Source: Flavobacteriales bacterium
GTDB lineage: Bacteria; Bacteroidota; Bacteroidia; UBA10329
NCBI GenBank assembly: GCA_021739695.1
Contig: JAIPBM010000015.1
Span: forward strand, 30,159 to 94,158
Length of the DNA: 64,000 nucleotides
Direction: 5' to 3'
Shown here: positions 11,274 through 19,224 of the stretch, piece after piece
Layout: each line of letters starts with the position of its first letter
Numbering within the stretch: the first letter of the stretch is position 1
Program-made: the position numbers and the translations under genes
The notes under the pieces: model-generated
Told to the model about the DNA's origin: nothing
Databases searched by the model: none
What the model saw: the letters and a program-made list of their open reading frames with translations, nothing else

Positions 11274-11795
11274 CTATTCGCCTTTTTCGGCAAGTGTTTG
11301 TAGTATACCAGCAATGTTTCTACCTGGGGTTTGAAGCGCAGAGATAAGGTTCTTCGCAGGCGACTGCAGAAGTCCAATGATCTCTCCAACCATCTCCTCT
11401 TTCGATTTGATGTTCTCCAAGACGTCAATACTTGCGTCTCCCACATAGATGCTTTCTCCTACATAAGCTCCTTTAAGCAATGGTCGGTCACCTTTCTTTC
11501 TGTACTCTTTGATCAGCTTTGCCGGAACATTGCCAGTTTCAGAGAACATGATTGAGGTATTGCCTTTCAATACGCCATAAAGACCTTCGTAATCGCCAGA
11601 GGCTCTTTCCATTGCTTTTCTAAGCAATGTGTTCTTTACAACTTTAAGACTTACCGATTTCTTGTGTGCCGCAGCACGAAGCTTGTAAGTTTGCTCAGCG
11701 TTGAGTTTTGAGATGTCAGCCAAATAAAAATTCGGATTGTTCTCCAACTCAACAGTCAAAGCATCAATTGCTTGATTTTTCTCTTGTTTGTTCAT
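11274..11795 (-). CDS. rplJ: Large ribosomal subunit protein uL10
   Basis: 173 residues, base of the ribosomal stalk. The N-terminal rRNA-binding domain contains KVVKNTLLRKAMERA. The C-terminal helix (LLQSPAKNLISALQTPGRNIAGILQTLAEKGE) is the L12-dimer docking helix. It is 18 bases downstream of rplA, so the known L10-type autoregulatory site would have to overlap the end of rplA if present. Confidence 0.98.
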   Translation of the reverse strand: MNKQEKNQAIDALTVELENNPNFYLADISKLNAEQTYKLRAAAHKKSVSLKVVKNTLLRKAMERASGDYEGLYGVLKGNTSIMFSETGNVPAKLIKEYRKKGDRPLLKGAYVGESIYVGDASIDVLENIKSKEEMVGEIIGLLQSPAKNLISALQTPGRNIAGILQTLAEKGE

Positions 11796-11813
11796 AATTG
11801 AGTCTTAACCGAA

Positions 11814-12500
11814 TTAAACTGATTTAACATCTACTCTTACACTCGGAGTCATTGTCCCCGATAGAGCGATACTTTTAATGTAGGTTCCTTTGGCCGCAGA
11901 TGGCTTCAGTTTAACAAGTGTTGAAATCAACTCTTTTGCATTCTCAACAAGTTTGTCTTCCGTAAAAGACACCTTGCCGATTGCTGCGTGAACGATTCCA
12001 TACTTATCAACTTTGAAGTCGATCTTTCCGGCTTTAACATCCGAAACCGCCTTACCAATGTCCATGGTAACTGTTCCCGCTTTTGGGTTAGGCATAAGAC
12101 CTCTTGGTCCCAATATCCTACCCAACGGACCCAATTTGGCCATAACCGTTGGCATGGTTACTATAACATCTACATCGGTCCATCCCCCTTTGATCTTGTC
12201 GAGATACTCGTCAAGTCCAACAAAGTCAGCACCGGCTGCCTTAGCTTCTTCCTCCTTATCTGGAGTACAAAGCGCAAGAACTTTCACCGCTTTACCTGTA
12301 CCATGCGGCAGGCTGCATACACCACGCACCATTTGGTTCGCTTTTCTCGGATCGACACCTAACCTTACAGCTACGTCTACCGAAGCATCGAACTTTGATG
12401 CTGGCATTTGTTTGATCAGCCCTGCTGCATCCAAGAGTGAGTAGGTCTTGTCAACCTCCACCAACTCAAGGGCTTTCTTTCTATTTTTAGTAAGTGCCAT
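11814..12500 (-). CDS. rplA: Large ribosomal subunit protein uL1
   Basis: 228 residues, two-domain L1 stalk protein that contacts E-site tRNA and, in many bacteria, represses its own operon. Conserved stretches include [40 protein letters not shown] and the C-terminal [11 protein letters not shown]. It begins four bases after the rplK stop, so the two are translationally close. Confidence 0.98.
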   Translation of the reverse strand: MALTKNRKKALELVEVDKTYSLLDAAGLIKQMPASKFDASVDVAVRLGVDPRKANQMVRGVCSLPHGTGKAVKVLALCTPDKEEEAKAAGADFVGLDEYLDKIKGGWTDVDVIVTMPTVMAKLGPLGRILGPRGLMPNPKAGTVTMDIGKAVSDVKAGKIDFKVDKYGIVHAAIGKVSFTEDKLVENAKELISTLVKLKPSAAKGTYIKSIALSGTMTPSVRVDVKSV

Positions 12501-12504
12501 TTTC

Positions 12505-12948
12505 TTAAGCTTTTTGTGGAAGGTTTCCAGTTACAGTCACTCCCATGCTACGCGCTGTTCCAGCGATCATATGCATGGCAGATTCAACAGTAAAACAGTT
12601 CATGTCAGACATTTTTTCTTCAGCAATGGCTTGAATCTGAGCTACTGTGATCTTACCGACTTTAACGCGGTTAGATTCAGCAGAACCAGTTTTAAGCTTG
12701 ATCGCCTCTTTAATTGAGATAGCTACAGGGGATTTCTTGATCACAAACTCGAACGACTTGTCCGCGTAAACTGTGATCACCACCGGCAAAACCTTACCCG
12801 GAGAATCCTGTGTACGAGCGTTGAATTGCTTACAGAAGTCCATGATATTGACTCCTTTGGCACCCAATGCAGGTCCAATAGGCGGGGCAGGGTTAGCGGC
12901 ACCACCCCGAACCTGGAGCTTAATAAATGCGCTTATCTCTTTTGCCAT
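12505..12948 (-). CDS. rplK: Large ribosomal subunit protein uL11
   Basis: 147 residues. The N-terminal proline-rich segment [20 protein letters not shown] is the thiostrepton-sensitive loop that closes over the GTPase-associated centre. The C-terminal domain carries the rRNA-binding [18 protein letters not shown] helix and GTARSMGV. First gene of the rplKAJL set; the 91 bases upstream can fold into alternative stems (see 12989-13022). Confidence 0.98.
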   Translation of the reverse strand: MAKEISAFIKLQVRGGAANPAPPIGPALGAKGVNIMDFCKQFNARTQDSPGKVLPVVITVYADKSFEFVIKKSPVAISIKEAIKLKTGSAESNRVKVGKITVAQIQAIAEEKMSDMNCFTVESAMHMIAGTARSMGVTVTGNLPQKA

Positions 12949-12988
12949 GTTTAACTATTGTTATTTGAACTATTTATATGTGATAGAC

Positions 12989-13022
12989 AGCGCAGGGGGA
13001 AGCATTCGTAAATCAATGCGCT
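12989..13022 (-). promoter_or_regulatory. Possible rplK leader with alternative stems
   Basis: In the nusG-rplK gap, AGCGCA (12989-12994) can pair with TGCGCT (13017-13022), while GCATT (13002-13006) can pair with AATGC (13015-13019). The two pairings share bases 13017-13019 and exclude each other. An autoregulatory site for uL1 or a ribosomal-protein leader is possible but only inferred. Confidence 0.3.
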
Positions 13023-13039
13023 GAGATACCCGTGTTTAT

Positions 13040-13591
13040 TTACTCTTTTTCTACTTGCATGTAGCTCAATTCCAATGGTGTTTTTCTTCCGAAAATCTTC
13101 ACCATAACCTTGAGTTTTTTCTTTTCCTCGTTGATCTCTTCAATGATTCCACTGAAGCTATTGAAAGGTCCATCGATTACTTTAACCGCTTCTCCAACAA
13201 CGAATGGGATATTCATTTCCTCATCGCTCTCGGCCAATTCATCAACCTTACCTAAAATTCGGTTAACCTCTGATTGACGCAATGGAACCGGTGAACCCCC
13301 TTTGGTCTCGCCAAGAAAGCCAATAACCCCTGTCACATTCTTAATGATGTGTGGGATTTCACCAATCAAATCTGCTTCAATCAAAATATATCCTGGAAAA
13401 AAGCTTCGCTCTTTACTTACTTTCTTTCCTTTTCTGATCTGAAACACTTTTTCCTTCGGAATAAGTACTTGAGCAACATGGTCAGACATTCCAGCGTGAG
13501 AAATCTCAGCCTCGATGTAGTCCTTTACTTTCGATTCCTGACCACTTATGGCCCGAACCACATACCATTTTTTACTGCTCTCACTCATCCT
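13040..13591 (-). CDS. nusG: Transcription termination/antitermination protein NusG
   Basis: 183 residues from the ATG at 13591 (MSESSKKWYVVRAISG), which matches the usual NusG N-terminus; NGN domain about 7-110 and KOW domain at the end (VIDGPFNSFSGIIEEINEEK). The frame also has an ATG at 13624, which would add 11 residues and overlap secE by 14 bases; the shorter form fits the family better and has a purine-rich AAGGACAAGG just upstream. It couples RNA polymerase to the ribosome or Rho. Next to secE, as in most bacteria. Confidence 0.95.
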   Translation of the reverse strand, partial: RMSESSKKWYVVRAISGQESKVKDYIEAEISHAGMSDHVAQVLIPKEKVFQIRKGKKVSKERSFFPGYILIEADLIGEIPHIIKNVTGVIGFLGETKGGSPVPLRQSEVNRILGKVDELAESDEEMNIPFVVGEAVKVIDGPFNSFSGIIEEINEEKKKLKVMVKIFGRKTPLELSYMQVEKE

Positions 13592-13610
13592 TGTCCTTAC
13601 TTCAGTTTGT

Positions 13611-13832
13611 TCAGAATAACTCATAGAAAAATCCTAAAACACCTTTCCAAACCGAGTCCTCTCCACCGTTGATTCCGAAAACGAAGTCCATCACAAAAAT
13701 CATAAGTGCTATGATGACAGACGCAACAGCTACAATCCAAGTGCTGTTCTGTAACTCAGCCCAAGTTGGCCAAGAAACTTTGTTCACTAACTCGTTGTAC
13801 GATTCTTCTACGTATGTAATGATATTCGCCAT
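13611..13832 (-). CDS. secE: Preprotein translocase subunit SecE
   Basis: 73 residues from the ATG at 13832 (MANIITYVEESYNELVNKV). One amphipathic helix with the conserved VSWPTWAELQ motif precedes a single transmembrane helix (about 32-55). It is the short single-span form. The reading frame stays open upstream through tRNA-Trp, which is coincidental. The start lies 22 bases past the tRNA 3' end, so secE and the tRNA probably share a precursor transcript. Confidence 0.97.
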   Translation of the reverse strand: MANIITYVEESYNELVNKVSWPTWAELQNSTWIVAVASVIIALMIFVMDFVFGINGGEDSVWKGVLGFFYELF

Positions 13833-13854
13833 TTCCTTTGTTTCGTTGCCGTTG

Positions 13855-13927
13855 CACGGGAGGAGAGACTCGAACTCCCGACACCAGGTTTTGGAGACCT
13901 GTGCTCTACCAACTGAGCTACACCCGT
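13855..13927 (-). tRNA. tRNA-Trp (CCA)
   Basis: 73-base cloverleaf on the minus strand. Acceptor ACGGGTG pairs with CTCCCGT except one T-T; the D arm is GCTC-AGTTGGTA-GAGC; the anticodon loop CTCCAAA sits between CAGGT and ACCTG; the T arm is GGGAG-TTCGAGT-CTCTC. The CCA end is not encoded. It lies between tuf and secE. Confidence 0.96.
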
Positions 13928-13938
13928 TTATTGAAGGC

Positions 13939-13970
13939 AAAAGGCATCCCGACAAGTCGGGACACCTTTT
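13939..13970 (-). terminator. Terminator-like hairpin after tuf
   Basis: Arms AAAAGGTGTCCCGA and TCGGGATGCCTTTT pair over 14 positions including two G-U wobbles around a four-base loop, followed only by a short T run. It lies between the tuf stop and tRNA-Trp. It may partially terminate, leaving less transcript for secE-nusG-rpl. Confidence 0.65.
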
Positions 13971-13989
13971 ACAGCTTCAGTTTTTATTA

Positions 13990-15177
13990 TTATTTGGTGA
14001 TCTCTGTGATCTGACCAGCACCCACTGTTCTACCACCTTCACGGATAGCGAAACGTAGACCGATAGCCATTGCAACTGGAACAATCAACTTCACATTGAT
14101 GGTCAAGTTATCTCCAGGCATAACCATTTCCTGTCCTTCTGGAAGGAAAATCTCACCAGTTACGTCTGTAGTTCTGATGTAGAACTGTGGACGATACTTG
14201 TTGTGAAATGGAGTGTGACGTCCACCTTCTTCTTTTTTCAAAACATAGATCTCAGCTTTGAATTCAGTATGAGGCTTGATTGATCCTGGCTTGGCAATTA
14301 CCATTCCTCTTTTGATCGCTTCTTTCTCAATACCTCTAAGTAGAAGACCAACGTTATCTCCAGCTTCTCCTCTGTCTAGGATCTTACGGAACATCTCAAC
14401 TCCAGTGATAGTAGAAGTCAATTTTTCTTCTCCCATACCAAGGATTTCAACTGGATCTCCAGTGTTGATAACACCGGTTTCAATTCTACCAGTAGCAACA
14501 GTTCCACGTCCAGTGATTGAGAATACGTCCTCAACTGGCATTAGGAATGGCTTATCGATCTCTCTTGGTGGAATTTCAATCCAAGTATCAACAGCATCCA
14601 TCAACTCCATAATGGTCTTAGACCATTTTTCATCTCCGTTCAATCCACCCAAAGCAGAACCTTGGATAACTGGAGTGTTGTCTCCATCGTAATCATAGAA
14701 AGAAAGCAATTCTCTCAACTCCATGTCAACAAGCTCCAACAACTCTTCGTCATCGACCATGTCGCACTTGTTCATGAAAACAACTACTCTAGGTACGTTT
14801 ACCTGACGTGCAAGAAGGATATGCTCACGTGTTTGTGGCATTGGTCCGTCTGTAGCAGCACAAACAAGGATAGCTCCGTCCATTTGAGCGGCACCAGTAA
14901 CCATGTTTTTCACGTAATCCGCGTGACCTGGACAGTCAACGTGTGCATAGTGACGATTAGCAGTTGTGTACTCTACGTGAGAAGTATTGATTGTAATCCC
15001 TCTTTCTTTTTCTTCAGGGGCATTATCAATTGAGTCAAAACTTCTTTCAACAGACAAACCAGCTTTAGCTAGTACCATTGTAATAGCAGCTGTAAGTGTT
15101 GTTTTACCGTGGTCAACGTGGCCAATTGTACCAATGTTGACATGCGGCTTGGAACGATCAAAATTCTCTTTGGCCAT
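13990..15177 (-). CDS. tuf: Elongation factor Tu
   Basis: 395 residues, full length. GTPase that brings aminoacyl-tRNA to the ribosome. G1 GHVDHGKT (19-26), G3 DCPGHADY, G4 NKCD and G5 SALGG are all present, as is the C-terminal [13 protein letters not shown] block. It lies 78 bases after tRNA-Thr(GGT) and is very likely cotranscribed with the tRNA cluster, as in the E. coli tufB operon. Confidence 0.99.
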   Translation of the reverse strand: MAKENFDRSKPHVNIGTIGHVDHGKTTLTAAITMVLAKAGLSVERSFDSIDNAPEEKERGITINTSHVEYTTANRHYAHVDCPGHADYVKNMVTGAAQMDGAILVCAATDGPMPQTREHILLARQVNVPRVVVFMNKCDMVDDEELLELVDMELRELLSFYDYDGDNTPVIQGSALGGLNGDEKWSKTIMELMDAVDTWIEIPPREIDKPFLMPVEDVFSITGRGTVATGRIETGVINTGDPVEILGMGEEKLTSTITGVEMFRKILDRGEAGDNVGLLLRGIEKEAIKRGMVIAKPGSIKPHTEFKAEIYVLKKEEGGRHTPFHNKYRPQFYIRTTDVTGEIFLPEGQEMVMPGDNLTINVKLIVPVAMAIGLRFAIREGGRTVGAGQITEITK

Positions 15178-15255
15178 GGTTAATTGTTAATTGATTATTA
15201 CTTATTTGATTTTACTGTTTTACTTTTCAATATGCTCTCTCTCCTCTAATCGTTG

Positions 15256-15327
<72 letters not shown>

Positions 15328-15364
15328 TTTCACACCCCGCAGCAATGGGGTTCTGTTTTAAATG

Positions 15365-15437
15365 AGCGGGAGACGAGATTCGAACTCGCGACCCTCAGCT
15401 TGGAAGGCTGATGCTCTACCAACTGAGCTACTCCCGC
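15365..15437 (-). tRNA. tRNA-Gly (TCC)
   Basis: 73-base cloverleaf. Acceptor GCGGGAG/CTCCCGC, anticodon loop CTTCCAA in a TCAGC/GCTGA stem, T loop TTCGAAT. Third tRNA of the cluster. Confidence 0.97.
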
Positions 15438-15456
15438 TTATAAATTTGTTTGGTGG

Positions 15457-15539
15457 TGGGGAGAGAAGGATTCGAACCTTCGAAGGTATAAACCAACAGA
15501 TTTACAGTCTGTCCTCGTTGGCCGCTTGAGTATCTCCCC
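15457..15539 (-). tRNA. tRNA-Tyr (GTA)
   Basis: 83-base class II tRNA with a long variable arm. Acceptor GGGGAGA/TCTCCCC, anticodon loop CTGTAAA in a CAGA/TCTG stem. A CCA follows the discriminator A directly in the DNA. Second tRNA of the cluster. Confidence 0.97.
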
Positions 15540-15563
15540 TACACTTAATATTTTCAAAGAACG

Positions 15564-15637
15564 AGCCGGTGGAGGGATTCGAACCCCCGACCAGCTGATT
15601 ACAAATCAGCTGCTCTGGCCAACTGAGCTACACCGGC
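15564..15637 (-). tRNA. tRNA-Thr (TGT)
   Basis: 74-base cloverleaf. Acceptor GCCGGTG/CACCGGC, anticodon loop TTTGTAA in a CTGA/TCAG stem, T loop TTCGAAT. First tRNA after the promoter. Confidence 0.97.
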
Positions 15638-15710
15638 TTTTTTCACTACTTTCCTTTGTCCACGGGGGCTACAGCGTTGTTTGACCCTGAACCTCCTCGA
15701 AAAAGGACTG

Positions 15711-15741
15711 CAAATGTAATACTTTACCTTCAGCTGAACAA
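15711..15741 (-). promoter_or_regulatory. Promoter of the tRNA-tuf-secE-nusG operon
   Basis: Minus-strand TTG (15739-15741), 20 bases, then TACATTTG (15711-15718), a full match to the Bacteroidota TTG / TAnnTTTG promoter. It points at tRNA-Thr(TGT). The rest of 15638-15832 shows no gene. Confidence 0.8.
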
Positions 15742-15832
15742 CCCCGCTAGAAAAATTTATGACTTAATTCTGACGTCTCTCAAAATGTTTAGAAAACGGT
15801 TATCAACATTTCAATTCCAGTAACTATTGAGC

Positions 15833-15860
15833 ACAAAAAAACTCCAGCAAGCTGGAGTTT
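15833..15860 (-). terminator. Intrinsic terminator after hpf
   Basis: Perfect 10-bp stem AAACTCCAGC / GCTGGAGTTT with a two-base loop; on the minus strand it is followed by a T tract. It ends the rpsU-xerC-hpf group before the tRNA promoter. Confidence 0.9.
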
Positions 15861-15885
15861 CAAATCGTGCGAGACAATGCTTTGG

Positions 15886-16182
15886 TTAAGGCATCGTCTT
15901 TTCTTTTTGCTTTTTCAATTGTCTCCTAAGCGCTTCTACCGCCAAATCAGTCGCTTCTTCAAACGATTTGCACTGACGTTTGGCGAACAGATCGTTGCCT
16001 GGAACCAGCAACTTTATCTCTGCTATCTTGTTCTCTGCTGAACTACTTTTATCCAATCGAAGAAATACCTCGCTATCTATTATTGAGTTACTGTAGGTAT
16101 TCAACTTGTCGATCTTACTCTCAATGAAGTTGATCAGTTTCTCGTCAGCATCGAAATGGATTGATTGAATCTTAACCTTCAT
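15886..16182 (-). CDS. hpf: Ribosome hibernation promoting factor, short form
   Basis: 98 residues, HPF/RaiA fold only, without the long C-terminal dimerisation domain. MKVKIQSIHFDADEKLINFI is the typical start (beta1-alpha1), with KLNTYSN and FEEATDLAVEALRRQLKK as the second helix. It blocks the mRNA/tRNA channel of idle ribosomes. It lies 11 bases after xerC and is likely cotranscribed, a pairing common in this phylum. Confidence 0.93.
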   Translation of the reverse strand: MKVKIQSIHFDADEKLINFIESKIDKLNTYSNSIIDSEVFLRLDKSSSAENKIAEIKLLVPGNDLFAKRQCKSFEEATDLAVEALRRQLKKQKEKTMP

Positions 16183-16193
16183 GACTTCGTTTT

Positions 16194-17090
16194 TTATGCC
16201 CTTGGATGAGCTTGTTTATATATCTGTGTTAATTTCTCTATGGTATTATGGGTGTAGACCTGAGTGGCAGATAGACTGGCGTGACCCAACAACTCTTTAA
16301 TGGCATTAAGATCAGCGCCATTATTGAGCATATGTGTTGCAAACGTGTGCCTAAGAATATGTGGACTCTTTTTCCCAATGGTTGTTACTAATCGAAGATA
16401 CTTATTCACTTTCCGATAAACAAATCCATCTGACATCATCTTTCCATTATCGTCCAAGAGCAAACATTCGGGTGCGCTTAGGTTGCCAAATTGATGAGTT
16501 GTCATTTGACTGTATTCACTGATCATGCTTATCGTTTGAGGGGATAACGGAATGATCCGTTCCTTATTCCTTTTACCACGAACTTTTAACTCTTGTTTTG
16601 ATTCGTTAACATTTGCCACCTGAAGACTGATCAGCTCTGCGCGTCTCATACCTGTGCAGTAAAGCAATTCAATGATCAACTTATCTCTTGTTCCGGCAAA
16701 ACCATCTCCGAAATCGAGATCGTCAAGTAAACGCTCCATTTGAACCTGTTCAAGAAAAAGCGGAAGTTTTTTCTTGGTTTTAAGCGAATTGATCTTAGCC
16801 ATCGGATTTTTGGCCACCAATTCGTTTCGGATGAGATATTTATAGAATGATCGGAGGCACGAGATCTTCCGGTTTACGGAACTTGGTTGAAGTTTATCGT
16901 CTTCGAGGATTGAAATGATCCATGAACGGATGTCATGATGATCGACCTCTTCAATATTTGCTACCTCAAGATTTTCGGTAACGTGGTGAATGAATTGGTC
17001 GAGGTCTTTGGAATATGCCGTGACCGTGTGAACAGAGAATCGCTTTTCCTTTTGGATATAATTCAAGAAATCCTGTACGATATGGCGCAT
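16194..17090 (-). CDS. xerC: Tyrosine recombinase XerC/XerD
   Basis: 298 residues, standard length. N-terminal SAM-like DNA-binding domain (about 1-90) and catalytic domain with R149 (TGMRRAEL), K173, H244 and R247 (HILRHTFATH), H270 (LLGHAS) and nucleophile Y279 (TQVYTHN): all residues needed for strand exchange are present. It resolves chromosome dimers at dif. The C versus D assignment is not certain from sequence alone; the neighbour hpf is typical of the XerC-labelled copy. Its ATG touches the T tract of the rpsU terminator. Confidence 0.93.
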   Translation of the reverse strand: MRHIVQDFLNYIQKEKRFSVHTVTAYSKDLDQFIHHVTENLEVANIEEVDHHDIRSWIISILEDDKLQPSSVNRKISCLRSFYKYLIRNELVAKNPMAKINSLKTKKKLPLFLEQVQMERLLDDLDFGDGFAGTRDKLIIELLYCTGMRRAELISLQVANVNESKQELKVRGKRNKERIIPLSPQTISMISEYSQMTTHQFGNLSAPECLLLDDNGKMMSDGFVYRKVNKYLRLVTTIGKKSPHILRHTFATHMLNNGADLNAIKELLGHASLSATQVYTHNTIEKLTQIYKQAHPRA

Positions 17091-17126
17091 AAAAAAATTC
17101 CAGCTAGTATTTCTCTAACTGGAATT
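17091..17126 (-). terminator. Terminator after rpsU, abutting xerC
   Basis: Stem of AATTCCAG (17119-17126 side) with CTGGAATT (17096-17103 side) and an inner partial stem, followed on the minus strand by TTTTTTT that runs straight into the xerC ATG (17088-17090). Confidence 0.8.
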
Positions 17127-17156
17127 CCAATAATTTGTTTCAGTGTTTCTGACGAA

Positions 17157-17351
17157 CTAAGATTCGTCTTCTATACGTAGTCCTTGAACGTAAACTGCTT
17201 TCTTAATTTCTTTTCTTCGCTCAACAGATGGCTTTACGTATTGCTTTCTGTTTCGCAGATCACGCATTGCTCCGGTTTTTTCAAACTTACGTTTGAATTT
17301 CTTCAGACTTCTTTCAATGCTTTCGCCTTCTTTTACTGGGATGATCAACAT
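17157..17351 (-). CDS. rpsU: Small ribosomal subunit protein bS21
   Basis: 64 residues, start MLIIPVKEGESIERSLKKFKR. Basic protein near the 3' end of 16S rRNA. In Flavobacterium, bS21 helps hide the anti-Shine-Dalgarno sequence. This gene is unusual in the window in having a near-consensus Shine-Dalgarno, AAAAGGAG, nine bases before its ATG. It has its own promoter-like sequence upstream and its own terminator. Confidence 0.97.
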   Translation of the reverse strand: MLIIPVKEGESIERSLKKFKRKFEKTGAMRDLRNRKQYVKPSVERRKEIKKAVYVQGLRIEDES

Positions 17352-17360
17352 GTCTTTTAA

Positions 17361-17368
17361 CTCCTTTT
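17361..17368 (-). promoter_or_regulatory. Strong Shine-Dalgarno of rpsU
   Basis: AAAAGGAG on the minus strand, nine bases before the ATG. Strong Shine-Dalgarno sites are rare in Bacteroidota; on rpsU one would let bS21-free ribosomes translate bS21 preferentially (known model in Flavobacterium; applied here by inference). Confidence 0.75.
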
Positions 17369-17383
17369 GTTCAAAATGGGCTG

Positions 17384-17412
17384 CAAAAATACATTTTTAT
17401 CTATTGTTTGAA
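17384..17412 (-). promoter_or_regulatory. rpsU promoter
   Basis: Minus-strand TATTTTTG (17384-17391) fits TAnnTTTG; TTC (17410-17412) lies 18 bases upstream where TTG is expected. It predicts a leader of about 25 bases carrying the Shine-Dalgarno. Confidence 0.6.
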
Positions 17413-17425
17413 CGCTATCAGTCAA

Positions 17426-19201
17426 TTATTCTGGTGATTGGAAATCAAGTTTCTTTATCTGAACGTGGATTTCCTGTCTATTCATGTTCCAGAAGTATAT
17501 TTTGAAGTTGGTTGCGGCAGCATCAAAATGGTAAGTTCTTTTCAAAATCAGCTGGTCATTGTCCCAACTTGGGCGTATCCAATGCATCGGAATCATGTTG
17601 TAAGTGCCATTTCCATCGGGGTCTGAAGATGATATTACGAGCTGGCCGTCCCAAAATCCACCATCCACTTCAACATTTGCCAAAAGTCCAAAACTGCCTG
17701 TTGATCCTGGAAGCCGCGAGACCGAATCGTTCAGCAACTCGTAAAACTCATCCGTTCCATTAATCTCGCTTGATTTTGGCTGCAGATTCCAAGGTTCAGA
17801 CCAGTGGATGGGATTCCTTCTCGACAACAGATATACTCCATTAGCATCATCTATATACATGGTATCGTACGGAATGCTTCGGAAATCAAAATCCGCAGGC
17901 CGCGCGATGATCAGATCCGCCAGCGTATCGGGCACTGGATCTCGCTGAAGTAGTTGCAGTTCAGAATTGTTTAGGAAGTTATAGTAGGCCCAACCGAGTT
18001 CATTCAAATATTCTGCACTGATTGTCAATGGTTCATCCAAGGTCCGTTGATATTCCACAACCTCATTGTAAATATCATCGCTTCCATGCCATTTAGGCCA
18101 AAGAATGGTGGTGTTGAAATTGAAATGATCAGCAAGATGCATCGGGAAAAACAAAAGCGATAATCCCATCCATTTTACCTTCCTATTGGTTTCTGTCAGT
18201 TCATCCAATGCACCAGAAAAGGTGATAAGAAACAGCGGAATGTAGTACATGCCAACCCTGTTTTCGGGGAAATTCATTCCAAAAATGAGATTGAGAAGAA
18301 TGGATCCGATAGCATTAAACAACAGCAGAAACGCAGCCAATCGAACCGAATTCCACTGCATACTTTTCATTGCTGCCCGTGCGAGCAGATAAACGGAAGA
18401 TAATGCCCCAATAATGGTAATGATGGTTGAGAATGTCGGAGTTTCCTTAATAAGCTGATAGCGAACCAAGGACCTGACCGTGACCTGAATGAACCCATCA
18501 TCAAACCCCGTATAAAGCAGCCCTCGCTCCTTTAGCTCGAAACCGTAATAAGAAGCCGCTACAAAGAAGAGCCCTCCAAAAACAGCCCAGACAATGAAAT
18601 GCAATCCGCGTTTAGTTTCCACGCCAAACAGTATCAGGAACGTAAGGCCGAGGAAAATGAGATACGTGTTGAGTAAGGCAAGGCTGGCCGCAACCGCCAA
18701 CCACATCCAGAACCAAAGTAAAAATTGATGCTTGAGTTTTGTGGTCCGTAGATACTGCGCTCCATGAAATATTGCGCCAAGCAGAAAAGCCAATGACATG
18801 GCATAGCCTCGCGCCAAGGAGAAAAATTCCAACGGGAAAGCAGCGGTAATGAGCGCAATGAGCGTAAGCCAACGAAGCAATCCGCTTTTAAACTCTTGGG
18901 TTATTCGAATGGCGAAGAACCCGTAAACGAGAAAGGCTAGCACATTCGGAAGTCGTATCCAAATCTGTTCTGGTCCGAAAACGCGGTAACAGAAGTAACT
19001 GAGCGCTGAATTGAGAATGTGGTTGTTGGCATCCCAATGCGCCTGATAAGGCAAGAATTTTCCAGGAACGATATAGTGAAAAAACGTTGCCGCCTCATCG
19101 TGGAAGGTTGGAACATACATGGCGCGCAGCACCACATATATAAAGACCAATAGCACGGAGAGTGCGGCCAACAGCCGCTCGATCTGACTCATAAGCGGCA
19201 A
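17426..19201 (-). CDS. Multi-pass membrane protein, GT-C glycosyltransferase-like
   Basis: 591 residues (ATG at 19201; a second ATG three codons in is possible). The N-terminal half has roughly ten hydrophobic segments, and the first periplasmic loop contains HDEA (34-37), the place where GT-C enzymes such as ArnT/GT39 keep acidic catalytic residues. The C-terminal third is soluble and beta-rich (from about residue 380), probably periplasmic. It may transfer a sugar from a polyprenyl-phosphate donor, but acceptor and sugar are unknown. Similar proteins in the phylum are usually labelled hypothetical. It lies 23 bases after the acyl-CoA dehydrogenase. Confidence 0.75.
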   Translation of the reverse strand: MPLMSQIERLLAALSVLLVFIYVVLRAMYVPTFHDEAATFFHYIVPGKFLPYQAHWDANNHILNSALSYFCYRVFGPEQIWIRLPNVLAFLVYGFFAIRITQEFKSGLLRWLTLIALITAAFPLEFFSLARGYAMSLAFLLGAIFHGAQYLRTTKLKHQFLLWFWMWLAVAASLALLNTYLIFLGLTFLILFGVETKRGLHFIVWAVFGGLFFVAASYYGFELKERGLLYTGFDDGFIQVTVRSLVRYQLIKETPTFSTIITIIGALSSVYLLARAAMKSMQWNSVRLAAFLLLFNAIGSILLNLIFGMNFPENRVGMYYIPLFLITFSGALDELTETNRKVKWMGLSLLFFPMHLADHFNFNTTILWPKWHGSDDIYNEVVEYQRTLDEPLTISAEYLNELGWAYYNFLNNSELQLLQRDPVPDTLADLIIARPADFDFRSIPYDTMYIDDANGVYLLSRRNPIHWSEPWNLQPKSSEINGTDEFYELLNDSVSRLPGSTGSFGLLANVEVDGGFWDGQLVISSSDPDGNGTYNMIPMHWIRPSWDNDQLILKRTYHFDAAATNFKIYFWNMNRQEIHVQIKKLDFQSPE

Positions 19202-19224
19202 GTTAGCCCAAGAAATTCAAACGA

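Noticed and set aside
13611..13955. A 114-residue reading frame covering secE and running into tRNA-Trp
   Set aside because: The first 41 residues are translated tRNA and spacer; the conserved SecE start is the ATG at 13832.
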